Notes: generated by a model not told the origin, from the sequence alone. A DNA stretch of 64,000 bases from Sphingomonas sp. Leaf32 (GCF_001421765.1 NZ_LMLA01000002.1:62001-126000), one strand, 5' to 3'; numbered from the stretch's first letter, positions 7,939-17,064 are shown. Translations and numbers: made by a program.

Positions 7939-8574
7939 ATGACTGAATCCGACATCAGCGAGGACGTGGCGGGCGAGGTGCGGGAGCACGTCGCGCTGCC
8001 GGACCCCGAGTTCAAGAAGCAGCTGGCACAGGTCATTCCGCACCTGCGCGCGTTCGGCAGGTCGCTGTCGGGCAGCCGTGATCTGGCCGACGATCTCGTA
8101 CAGGAAACCCTGTTGAAGGCATGGGCCGCGCGGCAGCGGTTCCAGGCGGGTACCAACATGCGTGCCTGGACCTTCATCATCCTGCGCAACCTGTATCTCT
8201 CGCAGATGCGGCGTGCGCGCTTCAAGGGCGAGTGGGATGATCTGGTCGCTGACCGCATCCTCGCTGCGCCCGCCAGCCAGGATCGCCATGTCGAACTGGC
8301 CGATATGCAGCGCGCGCTGCTGCACCTGCCGCAGCCGCAGCGTGAAGCGCTGATCCTCGTGGGCGCGGGTGGCTTCGCCTATGAGGAAGCGGCCGAAATC
8401 TGCAATGTGGCGGTCGGCACGATCAAGAGCCGTGTCGCGCGCGGCCGCGTTGCGTTGGAAGCGTTGATGACGGAGGGCAAGCTGCCGTCGCGTGCGGAGC
8501 AGCCTGACAATAATGGTCAGACCGTGCTGGACACAATCATGGGTGAAGTGGACGACCTCAGCCGCGAACGCTGA
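7939..8574 (+). CDS. ecfG: General stress sigma factor EcfG
   Basis: ECF sigma factor controlling the alphaproteobacterial general stress response; sequestered by NepR. Region 2 spans about residues 33-98 (SRDLADDLVQETLLKAWAA, NMRAWTFIILRNLY) and region 4 about 130-185 (LPQPQREALILV, AVGTIKSRVARGR). The product is 211 aa. The ATG at 7939 follows GGATAAG. The 3' end forms a hairpin shared with a convergent nepR-like gene. Confidence 0.92.
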   Translation: MTESDISEDVAGEVREHVALPDPEFKKQLAQVIPHLRAFGRSLSGSRDLADDLVQETLLKAWAARQRFQAGTNMRAWTFIILRNLYLSQMRRARFKGEWDDLVADRILAAPASQDRHVELADMQRALLHLPQPQREALILVGAGGFAYEEAAEICNVAVGTIKSRVARGRVALEALMTEGKLPSRAEQPDNNGQTVLDTIMGEVDDLSRER

Positions 8575-8578
8575 GGTC
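8554..8578. terminator. Bidirectional hairpin at the ecfG 3' end
   Basis: Perfect 9-bp stem GACCTCAGC / GCTGAGGTC with a 7-base loop, overlapping the ecfG stop codon and followed by CTCTATT. It sits between convergent genes. Confidence 0.5.
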
Positions 8579-8580
8579 CT

Positions 8581-8757
8581 CTATTGCTCGGGCAGATTGT
8601 CCAGCGACTTTAGATACTCTTCCCAATTATCCGGCAAAGCTGATCCCTGCGCGTAAACCTGCCGCAAGGCCCGTCCCACGCCATCGCCCGGGCTGGGCGG
8701 GCGAACGACCTGTCCCGCGAGGGGCCGTTTGCCGGAGATGGGGACATGCGGTGCCAT
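8581..8757 (-). CDS. Second NepR-like small protein (anti-sigma paralogue candidate)
   Basis: A 58-aa frame starting with ATG at 8757 (MAPHVPISG) and ending at a TAG (8583-8581). After a Pro-rich N terminus, residues 27-55 read GVGRALRQVYAQG...LPDNWEEYLKSLDNL, which aligns with the NepR core of the neighbouring gene (LGNALRAVYHDA...VPDEMLDLLSKL): the aLR-vY helix, the conserved Pro-Asp, and the second amphipathic helix with LxxLxxL-type spacing. It is convergent with ecfG, seven bases apart. It overlaps a longer unrelated frame on the same strand, which has no family resemblance. The call rests on motif reading only. Confidence 0.6.
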   Translation of the reverse strand: MAPHVPISGKRPLAGQVVRPPSPGDGVGRALRQVYAQGSALPDNWEEYLKSLDNLPEQ

Positions 8758-8845
8758 AGAGTTCCAACGAGCGCATGGCCGTTTCGTTTCATGCTCTTAC
8801 CCGATAGGTATCGCGATCCGTCGCGTTGACGGCCCGAGGGAAGCG

Positions 8846-11524
8846 ATGCAGTTTTCACCCGACCTGTTGGCGCGCGTTCGTGCCGGTTCTCCGTTCCTGT
8901 CGACGCTGCTCGATCGCGAGGCGGATTTCCTGACCCGGATCGATGGGTTTGATGTCGACGTCCTCGCCGCCGTGGCGGCCGATCCGGATCTGCCGTTGGC
9001 GCGGCAGTTGCGGATCGAGCGACGCCGGGTCGCGCTGCTGGTCGCGCTGGGAGATTTGTCGGGTGCTTATGACCTGACCCGCGTCACGCGAACGCTCAGC
9101 GACTTCGCCGACCATGCCCTGCACCGCGCGATCGGGCAGGCGATCGAGGAGCGGACGCCGGGGGCCGACCCGCGCGGTTTCGCCGCGATCGGCCTGGGCA
9201 AGCAGGGCAGTCGCGAACTCAACTACTCATCCGATATCGATCCGATCCTCCTCTACGATCCGGCTATCCTGCCCCGGCGTGAGAAGGATTCACCGGCAGA
9301 GGCGGCGGTGCGGATCGGCAGGCGGGTCGTCGAACTGCTGCAATCGCGCGACGGCGACGGCTATGTCCTGCGGGTCGATCTGCGCCTGCGTCCGTCGCCG
9401 GAGGCCACGTCGATCGCCCTGCCGGTCGATGCCGCCGTTTCCTATTACGAGTCCGCTGCGCTGCCATGGGAGCGGGCGGCGTTCATCCGCGCCCGCGCCG
9501 TCGCGGGGGACAGGGCGCTGGGTGATCGCTTCCTCGACGCGATCCGGCCGTTCGTCTGGCGCCGCGCACTCGATTACGGCGCGATCGGTGAAATCCGCGA
9601 GATCACGCGCCGTATCCGCGAACATTATGCGCAGGGGCAGGTGTTCGGGCCGGGATACGACCTGAAGCGCGGGCGGGGCGGCATTCGCGAGGTCGAGTTC
9701 TTCGCGCAGGTCCATCAGCTGGTCCATGGCGGTCGTGCGCCCGAATTGCGGGCGCCGGCGACGCGCGATGCGCTCGCCGTACTCGCCAAGGGCGGTCGCA
9801 TCCCGGTTGAAGAGGCGATGGTGATGGATGCGGCCTACACTTTGTTCCGCACGATCGAACACCGGCTGCAAATGGTCGACGACCGGCAGACGCACAGCCT
9901 GCCCGATGGACGGGAAGCGCTCGACCGGGTTGCGCGGCTGCATGGTCTGTCGGATGCGGCGGCGCTTCTCCACCTGCTCGCACCGCCGGTCGCGGCGGTC
10001 GGGGCGATCTACGACCGGCTCGACGGGGCCGCCACCACGCGCCTGCCGGCGGACCCGCAATCGTTGGCCGAACGGTTGGAAGCGTTGGGATTCGCATCCG
10101 GCGAACAGGGTGCCCGGCGGATCGCGGACTGGCGAAGCGGGGGGTATCCGTCGCTTCGCAGTCCGGCGGCGCGCGCCGCTCTGGAGGACAGTCTGCCTGG
10201 CCTGATCGCGGGGCTGGCGACGGCCGCCGATCCGCAGGCGGCGCTGCTTAGGCTCGACGCGATGCTCGCGCGCCTGCCGAGCGCCATCAATCTGTTCCGC
10301 CTGCTCGAAGCGCAGCCGGCGCTCGCCCGCCTGCTCAGCACGATCCTGTGCCATGCCCCCACGCTGGCGGAGGCGCTGGCCCGCCGCGCCGTGCTGCTGG
10401 ATGCGCTGATCGACGCCCGCGCACTCGAACCGGTGGGTGATGTCGACGAACTGGCCGCAGAGATGCAGGCGCGCAGCCGCGACGGGTATGAACGGCTGCT
10501 CGATCACGTTCGTGATGTCGTCAATGAGAAGCGCTTCATGCTGGGTGTGCAGGTCGTTGCCGGGACCAGCGATCCGCTGGCGGTGGCGGCGGGATATGCC
10601 CGGGTAGCGGAGGCAGCGGTCCGGGTGCTCGCCGCCGCGACGGTTGAGGAATTCGCCCAGCGCCATGGTCGGGTGCACGGCAGCGAACTGATCGTCCTCG
10701 CGCTCGGGCGGTTGGGCGGCGGGGCGCTGACCCATGCGTCGGACCTCGATCTGATCTACTGCTTCACCGGCGATTTCGCGGCGGAATCGGATGGCGACAA
10801 GCCGCTGGGCGCGGTGCTCTATTACAACCGCCTTGCCCAGCGATTGACGGCGGCGCTGTCGGTGCAGACCGCTTCCGGGCCGCTCTATGAGGTCGATACC
10901 CGCCTGCGGCCGTCCGGTGCGCAGGGGCCGCTGGTGGTCTCGCTGGCCGGGTTCGAACGCTATCAGCGCGAGGATGCGTGGACATGGGAGCATATGGCGC
11001 TGGCCCGCGCACGGCCGATCGTCGGTTCGGCGGAGGGGCAGGCGCAGGCCGCTGCGATCATCGCGCGCATATTGGCCGGCGATCGCCCGCAACGGGACGT
11101 CGCGGCCGAGGCGGCGGCGATGCGGGCGGAAATGACGCGCCACAAGCCACCGGTCGGGCCGCTCGACGCGAAGCTCTCCCCAGGCGGCCTCGTCGATCTC
11201 GAATTCGCGGTCCATGTCACGCAATTGTCGACCGGCTGCGGCCTCATGCCGCAACTGGGCGCGGCGATCGATGGGTTGGTGGAGGCGGGGCTGCTGCCCG
11301 ACGGGCTGCGACCGGCGCATGACTTTCTGACGCGGTTGCTCGTCACGATGCGGCTGGTCGCGCCGGACGGTCAGGTACCGTACGACGCCACGCAACCGAT
11401 CCTCGCCGCCGCGCTCGGCTGCCCCGACTGGCCGACGGCGCTTGCCCGGCTGGACGCCGTGCGGCAGATCGTCGCGACGACTTGGCAAGACATTGCGACA
11501 GGAGCGCAGGATGGAAATCGGTGA
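8846..11524 (+). CDS. glnE: Bifunctional glutamine synthetase adenylyltransferase/deadenylase
   Basis: Adenylylates and deadenylylates glutamine synthetase under PII control. Two nucleotidyltransferase domains are visible: LGKQGSRELNYSSDIDPI (residues about 118-135) and ALGRLGGGALTHASDLDLI (about 620-640), each with the paired Asp metal ligands. The product is 892 aa, slightly short for the family. The ATG at 8846 follows GAGGGAAG; the open frame to 8729 adds nothing conserved. The 3' end overlaps bcp by 14 bases. Confidence 0.93.
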   Translation: MQFSPDLLARVRAGSPFLSTLLDREADFLTRIDGFDVDVLAAVAADPDLPLARQLRIERRRVALLVALGDLSGAYDLTRVTRTLSDFADHALHRAIGQAIEERTPGADPRGFAAIGLGKQGSRELNYSSDIDPILLYDPAILPRREKDSPAEAAVRIGRRVVELLQSRDGDGYVLRVDLRLRPSPEATSIALPVDAAVSYYESAALPWERAAFIRARAVAGDRALGDRFLDAIRPFVWRRALDYGAIGEIREITRRIREHYAQGQVFGPGYDLKRGRGGIREVEFFAQVHQLVHGGRAPELRAPATRDALAVLAKGGRIPVEEAMVMDAAYTLFRTIEHRLQMVDDRQTHSLPDGREALDRVARLHGLSDAAALLHLLAPPVAAVGAIYDRLDGAATTRLPADPQSLAERLEALGFASGEQGARRIADWRSGGYPSLRSPAARAALEDSLPGLIAGLATAADPQAALLRLDAMLARLPSAINLFRLLEAQPALARLLSTILCHAPTLAEALARRAVLLDALIDARALEPVGDVDELAAEMQARSRDGYERLLDHVRDVVNEKRFMLGVQVVAGTSDPLAVAAGYARVAEAAVRVLAAATVEEFAQRHGRVHGSELIVLALGRLGGGALTHASDLDLIYCFTGDFAAESDGDKPLGAVLYYNRLAQRLTAALSVQTASGPLYEVDTRLRPSGAQGPLVVSLAGFERYQREDAWTWEHMALARARPIVGSAEGQAQAAAIIARILAGDRPQRDVAAEAAAMRAEMTRHKPPVGPLDAKLSPGGLVDLEFAVHVTQLSTGCGLMPQLGAAIDGLVEAGLLPDGLRPAHDFLTRLLVTMRLVAPDGQVPYDATQPILAAALGCPDWPTALARLDAVRQIVATTWQDIATGAQDGNR

Positions 11525-11966
11525 CAGCCTACCACACGGGCATCTGACCTCGGCGGACGGCACCCGCTTCGCGCTGGCCGGCCGCATCGGGCAGCCGATG
11601 GTCGTGTATTTCTATCCGAAGGCCGATACGACCGGCTGTACCCGCGAAGCGCAGGATTTCTCCGCGCTGGAGCAGGATTTTCGCGCGCGTGGTGCAACCG
11701 TGATCGCCGTATCGCGCGACACCCCGGCAAAACTGACCCGCTTCGCGACCAAGCACGCGCTCACGGTCGAGCTTGCGAGCGACGAAGACGGGTCGGTGTG
11801 CGAGGTATTCGGCACCTGGGTCGAAAAGCAGATGTATGGTCGCAGTTACATGGGCATCGAGCGGGCGACATTCCTGTTCGACGCGACAGGGAAACTGGTC
11901 CGGCAATGGCGTAAGGTGAAGGTGCCGGGCCATGCCGTAGAGGTACTGGCGGCGGTTCCGGCGTAA
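11511..11966 (+). CDS. bcp: Thioredoxin-dependent peroxiredoxin (Bcp/PrxQ)
   Basis: Reduces H2O2 and organic peroxides using thioredoxin. The product is 151 aa with the peroxidatic motif YPKADTTGCTREA (Cys near residue 45). The start overlaps the end of glnE by 14 bases, suggesting coupling. No second cysteine five residues on, so the resolving Cys is likely the later one in GSVCEV (or absent). Confidence 0.93.
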   Translation: MEIGDSLPHGHLTSADGTRFALAGRIGQPMVVYFYPKADTTGCTREAQDFSALEQDFRARGATVIAVSRDTPAKLTRFATKHALTVELASDEDGSVCEVFGTWVEKQMYGRSYMGIERATFLFDATGKLVRQWRKVKVPGHAVEVLAAVPA

Positions 11967-12221
11967 TCGGAGCGAATCGATTGCAGTCCCGCCGGTCGCC
12001 CCGTGCAGCGAACCGAAATCCTACGGACATTCTATGGTTAAACGACTCGCCGTGCCTGTACGGCGGTTGAACGTGAAGGATCGGTGCCGCGCTTGCGCGC
12101 TCTGGCAAATTTCCGGCAAGTGCAGCCTCGGTCAACGCGGTGGGGCATACCGTCAAGACATTGGGGTTCAACGTTCGTGTCGGCTCGTCCGGCGCGCATA
12201 ACGCTCGGATAGCGGGACAGA

Positions 12222-13406
12222 ATGTCGATTACCTCCGTATTGAAAAATAACGTCGCTCCGATCACGGGGTTCCGTTCGATCTTTCGGACCCGCCATTTCA
12301 TCCTGCACGACGGCAAGCAGCTGCGTCGCCACACCATTTCCGGGCGGAACCAGGCCGCTGCCGCAGGTCTCGCCGCCGTCACCATGGCCTTTTCGGCCTA
12401 TGGCATGGGGCAGGCGACGATCGGCACGGCGATGGCCGGTGCGGTTGCCGGCGAGGACAAGGTCGCAGCGATGCAGCAGAAAGTCGACGCGATGCGCGCC
12501 GATGTCGCCCGGCTTCATGCCGATGCCCGTGCCCATGCCGACCGTCTCGACAAGCGTCAGGCCGCACTTGCCGCCGTGCTGACCGGGGCGGACGATGCGA
12601 AGACCCTCGCCCGCGCCGCACTCGACCAGCAGCCGGTGGGCGCTTCCAACAGCGTCACCCGCCCGTTCGACCGCGTCGCGCGTCAACAGGCGGCGATGGC
12701 GGCACAGGCAAAGGCGATGGCCGACGCGCGCTATGCGCAGACCGCCGGATCGCTGCGCAAGCTGGGGCTGAACCCGCGCCGGGTGATGCCGGCGATGGGC
12801 GGTCCCTATGAACCGGTCGACGCCGCCACCGCCGCTGCGGCCGCCGCCGGCGCCGCTACCGCGGATGCACAGGCCGACGCCCAGTTCCGCGCATTGTTCA
12901 TGAGCTGGAAAAAGCTCGACACGATCGAACAGGCGGCGATTTCGATTCCGTCCTATCAGCCGGTGCAGAGCCTGTCCTTCACCAGCAATTTCGGGGTTCG
13001 TTCCGATCCCTTCCGCGGCACTGCCGCGATGCACGCCGGGGTGGATATTCCGGGGCCGATCGGTACGCCGATCTACGCTACCGCCGACGGCATCATCTCG
13101 CGCGCGGAACGTGCCGGCGGATACGGCAATCTGATTGAGGTGAACCATGGCAAGGGTATCGCGACCCGCTATGGCCACCTGTCGAAGATCCTCGTGCACG
13201 ACCATGAACGCGTGAAGCGCGGCCAGATGATCGGCCTGATGGGGTCGACCGGGCGTTCGACCGGCAGCCACCTGCATTACGAAGTCCGGATCGACGGTTC
13301 GGCGGTCAATCCGGCGCCGTATCTGCAGGCGGGGCAGCTCGCCATGGCGGCCGACCGGGCGCAGCGGCAGCGTCTGGCGATGGGTGGTCCCGTCGTCGAC
13401 GAGTAA
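12222..13406 (+). CDS. M23 (LytM) murein endopeptidase, membrane anchored
   Basis: Cell-wall metallopeptidase, 394 aa. N-terminal cytoplasmic part, one TM segment about 45-65, an Ala-rich coiled coil about 75-120, a low-complexity Ala stretch near 200, and the M23 domain about 245-375. Zinc ligands are seen in MHAGVDI and SHLHYE, with the typical GNLIEVNHGKGIATRYGHL core. The architecture resembles DipM/MepM-like division or elongation hydrolases. About 255 bases without an obvious gene precede it. Confidence 0.9.
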   Translation: MSITSVLKNNVAPITGFRSIFRTRHFILHDGKQLRRHTISGRNQAAAAGLAAVTMAFSAYGMGQATIGTAMAGAVAGEDKVAAMQQKVDAMRADVARLHADARAHADRLDKRQAALAAVLTGADDAKTLARAALDQQPVGASNSVTRPFDRVARQQAAMAAQAKAMADARYAQTAGSLRKLGLNPRRVMPAMGGPYEPVDAATAAAAAAGAATADAQADAQFRALFMSWKKLDTIEQAAISIPSYQPVQSLSFTSNFGVRSDPFRGTAAMHAGVDIPGPIGTPIYATADGIISRAERAGGYGNLIEVNHGKGIATRYGHLSKILVHDHERVKRGQMIGLMGSTGRSTGSHLHYEVRIDGSAVNPAPYLQAGQLAMAADRAQRQRLAMGGPVVDE

Positions 13407-13458
13407 AGGTGACGCGACGACCGTTGCCGTTGCGTGGCGCCGCGCCTATCTGGGCGTG

Positions 13459-13797
13459 ATGGATATGACCATGACCGACGTCACCTTGTCCGCCTCCGCC
13501 GCCGCGCGGGTTGCCGCCATTGCCGAAAAGCAGGCGAAGCCGGCGATCCTGCGCCTGTCGGTCGAAGGGGGCGGTTGCTCCGGTTTCCAATATCGCTTTG
13601 GCTTGGCCGATGGCGTCGAGGCCGATGACAGCATCGCCGAAACCGATGGCGTGACGCTGGTGGTGGATGCGGTCAGCATCGATCTGGTGCGTGGCAGCGA
13701 AGTGGATTTCGTCGAATCCCTAGGCGGCGCGGCGTTTCGCGTGACCAATCCGCAGGCGGCGTCGGGCTGTGGCTGCGGCACCAGCTTCGCGATCTGA
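13459..13797 (+). CDS. erpA: A-type iron-sulfur carrier (ErpA-like)
   Basis: Fe-S cluster carrier delivering clusters to apoproteins. The three ligand cysteines are present: GGGCSGFQY and SGCGCGTSF. The product is 112 aa from ATG 13459 (MDMTMTD) or 108 aa from ATG 13471; the ribosome site (GGGCGTG) does not decide. The stop is one base before the next start. ErpA versus IscA cannot be settled by sequence alone. Confidence 0.88.
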   Translation: MDMTMTDVTLSASAAARVAAIAEKQAKPAILRLSVEGGGCSGFQYRFGLADGVEADDSIAETDGVTLVVDAVSIDLVRGSEVDFVESLGGAAFRVTNPQAASGCGCGTSFAI

Positions 13798-13798
13798 C

Positions 13799-14569
13799 GT
13801 GCGGATCGTCTCTTACAACGTCAACGGCATCAAGGCGCGCTTGCCCCGACTGATCGAATATCTGACCGAGGAACAGCCCGATGTGGTCTGTCTTCAGGAA
13901 CTGAAATCCAGCGACGACACCTTCCCTGAAGCCGACATTCGCGCCGCCGGCTATGGTGCCATCTGGCATGGGCAGAAGGGCTTCAACGGCGTTGCGGTAC
14001 TGGCACGCGGCGTCGATCCGATCGAGCGCCAGCGCGGCCTGACGGGTGAGCCGGAGGACGAGCACAGCCGCTATCTCGAGGCGGAGGTCGATGGCGTCGT
14101 GGTCGCGTCGATCTACCTGCCCAATGGCAATCCGCAGCCCGGACCGAAATTCGATTACAAGCTGCGATGGATCGATCGATTGCACGCGCGTGCTGCCGAA
14201 CTGCTTGCCGAGGAGCGGGCGGTCGTGCTGGCGGGTGACTATAACGTCATTCCGAACGACGACGATGTCTATTCCGTTCGTGCGATGCAAACCGATGCGC
14301 TGATGCAGCCTGAGTCGCGTGCCGGGTATCGCGCATTGCTGGCGCAGGGCTGGACTGATTCGCTCCGGACGCGGTTCCCGAAAGGCGGCGTATGGACCTT
14401 CTGGGACTATCAGGCGGGTGCGTGGCAGCGCGATGCCGGGTTCCGGATCGACCATCTGTTGCTCAGCCCGATTGCCGCCGACCGTTTCGCCGATGCTGGC
14501 GTGGACAAGAGCCACCGGGGCCGGGAGAAGGCGAGCGACCACGCACCGACCTGGGTCCGCCTCCGTTGA
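13799..14569 (+). CDS. xthA: Exodeoxyribonuclease III
   Basis: AP endonuclease and 3'-5' exonuclease of base excision repair. The product is 256 aa with VSYNVNGIKAR, CLQELKSSDDTFP (metal-binding Glu), AGDYNVIPNDDD and the C-terminal SDHAP catalytic motif. A GTG start at 13799 is used, immediately after the erpA stop; no separate Shine-Dalgarno is seen, so translation is probably coupled. The 3' end overlaps the next start by four bases. Confidence 0.92.
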   Translation: MRIVSYNVNGIKARLPRLIEYLTEEQPDVVCLQELKSSDDTFPEADIRAAGYGAIWHGQKGFNGVAVLARGVDPIERQRGLTGEPEDEHSRYLEAEVDGVVVASIYLPNGNPQPGPKFDYKLRWIDRLHARAAELLAEERAVVLAGDYNVIPNDDDVYSVRAMQTDALMQPESRAGYRALLAQGWTDSLRTRFPKGGVWTFWDYQAGAWQRDAGFRIDHLLLSPIAADRFADAGVDKSHRGREKASDHAPTWVRLR

Positions 14570-15324
14570 AGCAATTCGCCTTTGTCGTGGTCGGCATGGC
14601 GCTGTCGGTGCCATCGGTCGCCGCGGCACGCGATTATTGCCCGACCCGGCCCAGCCTGGGGCAGTCCGCCTGCACCGTGGAAGCGGGGCATTTCGCGATC
14701 GAAACCGCACTGACCGACTGGGAACGGTCGCGCGACAGCGACACGGTGTTGTTCGGCGATACGCTGTTCCGGCTGGGGCTAAGCGATGCGACCGAATTGC
14801 AGGTGGAATGGACTCCGATCGGCGTCGCGCGCGATCGCCCGATCGGGCGCAATGTCGCGCGGACGGGCGATCTGGAGGTCGGTACCCGTATCGCGCTGCG
14901 CAATCCGGATGGGAAGGGCCTGTCCTATGGCCTGCAGCCTTCGGTACTGGTGCCGGTCGGGCGTTCCCCCATCGGTGACGGTGGATGGGGCGCGGCGATG
15001 GTCGCGCCGGTTTCCTATGATCTGAGCGATCGGTTGAACCTGCAATTCTCACCCGAAATCGCATGGCTGCCGCGGGAGCAAGGCCGTGGAAACATGGTCG
15101 TCGCGACCGCGACGGTCGGGCTGGGCCTGACGCTCTCCAAGGCGTGTCAGCTCACGACCGAGCTCCAGTTCGAGCGCGCCGATGATGTGACCGACCATCG
15201 CCTGGCGCTGGCGGTGGCTTGGCAGCTGTCCGACGATGTGTTCATCGATACCGGCGGCGCGGCGGGTCTGGACGATCACACTCCCGAGCTGCGGCTCTAC
15301 AGCGGCATTTCCAAGCGCTTCTGA
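14566..15324 (+). CDS. Exported beta-barrel protein, phenol MetA-type transporter family
   Basis: A 252-aa protein with a clear signal peptide (MKQFAFVVVGMALSVPSVAAA) from a TTG start that overlaps the xthA stop as TTGA. The remainder alternates polar and hydrophobic residues as in an outer-membrane barrel and ends in Phe (SGISKRF), the usual barrel-insertion terminus. Similar proteins are annotated as MetA-pathway-of-phenol-degradation-like transporters; substrate unknown. Two Cys near the N terminus may pair. Confidence 0.75.
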   Translation: MKQFAFVVVGMALSVPSVAAARDYCPTRPSLGQSACTVEAGHFAIETALTDWERSRDSDTVLFGDTLFRLGLSDATELQVEWTPIGVARDRPIGRNVARTGDLEVGTRIALRNPDGKGLSYGLQPSVLVPVGRSPIGDGGWGAAMVAPVSYDLSDRLNLQFSPEIAWLPREQGRGNMVVATATVGLGLTLSKACQLTTELQFERADDVTDHRLALAVAWQLSDDVFIDTGGAAGLDDHTPELRLYSGISKRF

Positions 15325-15520
15325 TCCGCGCTCGTGACGGGGCGGTCAGGCGTCCGAACATCTGGTGTATCACGCTGTGTGTTGGTTATGTATGACACTG
15401 GTAATTCTCAGCTTGCTTGGCAAGAGGCTGAAAAGAAACGTTTTCTGTAATTGGCATGGTCGCTGCAATGTTTCCGGCAAGTTCCGCGGTCCGACGCGGA
15501 CGCCACAGGGAGACCATGCA

Positions 15521-15790
15521 ATGTTCATCGTTCACTTCGTTACGTCGACGGTTCTCGGCCTCGTCGCCACAAGCTCGGCCCATGCCGTCCAAGCGAATGT
15601 CACCCAGGCCGCGCCCGGTAGGGTCGTCGCCACCACCGAGCCGACCGCCGCGATCCCCGCTGCCAGACCGCGGCGCTATTGCATCAGCGATCGCCGTGAA
15701 GGCGCACCTCGCCGCCCGAAGATCTGCCGTACCCGCGACGAATGGCAGGCACGCGGCTTTGATCCGCTCATCGCGATCGGCCAACTCTAA
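15521..15790 (+). CDS. Small exported protein with conserved Cys-Cys tail
   Basis: An 89-aa protein: signal peptide (FIVHFVTSTVLGLVATSSAHA), Pro/Ala-rich spacer, then RRYCISDRREG...KICRTRDEWQARGFDPL. Small sphingomonad proteins with this CRTRxEWxxxGxDP tail are frequent (from memory). ATG 15521 follows AGGGAGA. An upstream in-frame ATG at 15365 is less likely because it puts 52 residues before the signal peptide. Function unknown. Confidence 0.65.
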   Translation: MFIVHFVTSTVLGLVATSSAHAVQANVTQAAPGRVVATTEPTAAIPAARPRRYCISDRREGAPRRPKICRTRDEWQARGFDPLIAIGQL

Positions 15791-15802
15791 TCACGATTGC
15801 CG

Positions 15803-15826
15803 CCGCCGGGTGGGGGTGCCCGGCGG
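15803..15826. terminator. Convergent-gene hairpin
   Basis: Perfect 8-bp stem CCGCCGGG / CCCGGCGG with an 8-base loop, then TATT, between converging genes at 15790 and 15834. Confidence 0.5.
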
Positions 15827-15833
15827 TATTCCG

Positions 15834-16982
15834 TTACAGCGTGCGTTCGTACATCTGATAGACGCGGTTGATCTTGCTATCGATCGTCGTCGCGATGGCG
15901 TTCATGCCCTGGTTGTCATCGAGGACCCAGCCGATCTCGCCGCGCGACGCGCCGAACTTCGCTACCGCATCGCGGCGGATATATTCGATCATCATGAAGG
16001 CCAGCTGGCTCGCCATGCGCGACGCCTGCAACCGCTTGACCACACCCATCAGCGGCACGCGCATCGTCCGCGCCTTGGGCGCGCGCAGCCACAGCAGCAG
16101 TTTCAGCCAGTTGAACGGCAGCAGCGACCCGCCCATCGGCTTCAGCGGCTCGTTCATGTCCGGCAGCGTAATCATGAACGCCACCGGCTCACCGTCCAGT
16201 TCGGCGATGCGGATCAGGTCCTCGAACACCAGCGGTTTCAGCTTTTTGCCGACATCGTCGACTTCGGGCTGAGTCAGCGGCACGAAGCCCCAATTGTCCG
16301 ACCATGCGTCGTTCAGGATATTGAGGATGATCGCCGCTTCATCGGCGAACTTCGCCTTGTTGACGCGCCGGATGCGGATGCGCGCGTTCTTCTCACCGGC
16401 AGCGACGATGCGCTGCACGATCGGCGGGAAGCCCTTTGTAATGTCCAGATCGTACGTGATGAGCTTCTTGACCGGAGCATAGCCGGCATGTTCGATCCAG
16501 CCCTGATACTGCGGCAGATGATGCCCCATCAACACCGTCGGGCTGTGGTCATGGCCCTCAATCAACAGTCCCGGCTCTTCCCAGATCGATAGCGCGCAGG
16601 GACCGATCGCCCGGGTCATGCCCTTGTCGCGCAGCCACTGCTCGGCCTGCGCGATCAGCACCTTCGCGGTCGCTTCGTCCTCGGCCTCGAACATGCCCCA
16701 GAAGCCGACGCCGGGACCGAAGCCCTTCTCGGTCGGCATGGTCAGCGCCAGCGTGTCGAGATGCGCCGACACGCGCCCGACGACCGCACCGTTGCGCTCG
16801 GCGATGTAGAGCTGGGCTTCGGCATGGCTGAACCAGCCATTCTTCTTCGGATCGATCTGTCCGGCGACCTCGCTCTTTAGCGGCGGGACCCAGTGCGGGT
16901 CGTTGGCATAGAGCCGATAGGGAAGGGCGATGAACGCCTTTCGGTCGGCGGCGGTCAGGACCGGACGGATGGTGATCGACAT
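15834..16982 (-). CDS. GNAT-fold N-acyltransferase, candidate bacterial ceramide synthase
   Basis: A 382-aa protein of the GNAT-superfamily type (YghO-like) with a split acyltransferase fold: N-terminal IRPVLTAADRKAFIALPYRLY, central YIAERNGAVVGRVSAHLD, and PCALSIWEEPGLLIEG. In Caulobacter the bacterial ceramide synthase bCerS, as I recall, is an acyl-CoA N-acyltransferase-like protein encoded near spt and cerR. This gene lies about 3.4 kb from spt on the same strand, with envelope genes between, so it is a reasonable bCerS candidate; that is inference. A hairpin separates it from the upstream hydroxylase gene. Confidence 0.6.
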   Translation of the reverse strand: MSITIRPVLTAADRKAFIALPYRLYANDPHWVPPLKSEVAGQIDPKKNGWFSHAEAQLYIAERNGAVVGRVSAHLDTLALTMPTEKGFGPGVGFWGMFEAEDEATAKVLIAQAEQWLRDKGMTRAIGPCALSIWEEPGLLIEGHDHSPTVLMGHHLPQYQGWIEHAGYAPVKKLITYDLDITKGFPPIVQRIVAAGEKNARIRIRRVNKAKFADEAAIILNILNDAWSDNWGFVPLTQPEVDDVGKKLKPLVFEDLIRIAELDGEPVAFMITLPDMNEPLKPMGGSLLPFNWLKLLLWLRAPKARTMRVPLMGVVKRLQASRMASQLAFMMIEYIRRDAVAKFGASRGEIGWVLDDNQGMNAIATTIDSKINRVYQMYERTL

Positions 16983-17001
16983 GGCTATCCCCCAAACAGC
17001 A

Positions 17002-17026
17002 ACGGGGCGGCAATGCGCCGCCCCGT
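17002..17026 (-). terminator. Strong hairpin between hydroxylase and acyltransferase genes
   Basis: Perfect 10-bp stem ACGGGGCGGC / GCCGCCCCGT with a 5-base loop; on the minus strand it is followed by a short T-containing stretch (TTGCTGTTT). It may end or attenuate transcription before the acyltransferase gene. Confidence 0.5.
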
Positions 17027-17064
17027 CTCAAACTTCAAATGACAAATCAGTCATCCGACCCGGA

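Noticed and set aside
8610..8858. 82-codon minus-strand frame overlapping the second NepR-like gene
   Set aside because: No recognisable features; the overlapping 58-codon frame matches the NepR core instead.
9290..11587. Minus-strand open frame of 765 codons opposite glnE
   Set aside because: Mirror frame of a high-GC gene; no family motif, while glnE on the plus strand shows both nucleotidyltransferase signatures.
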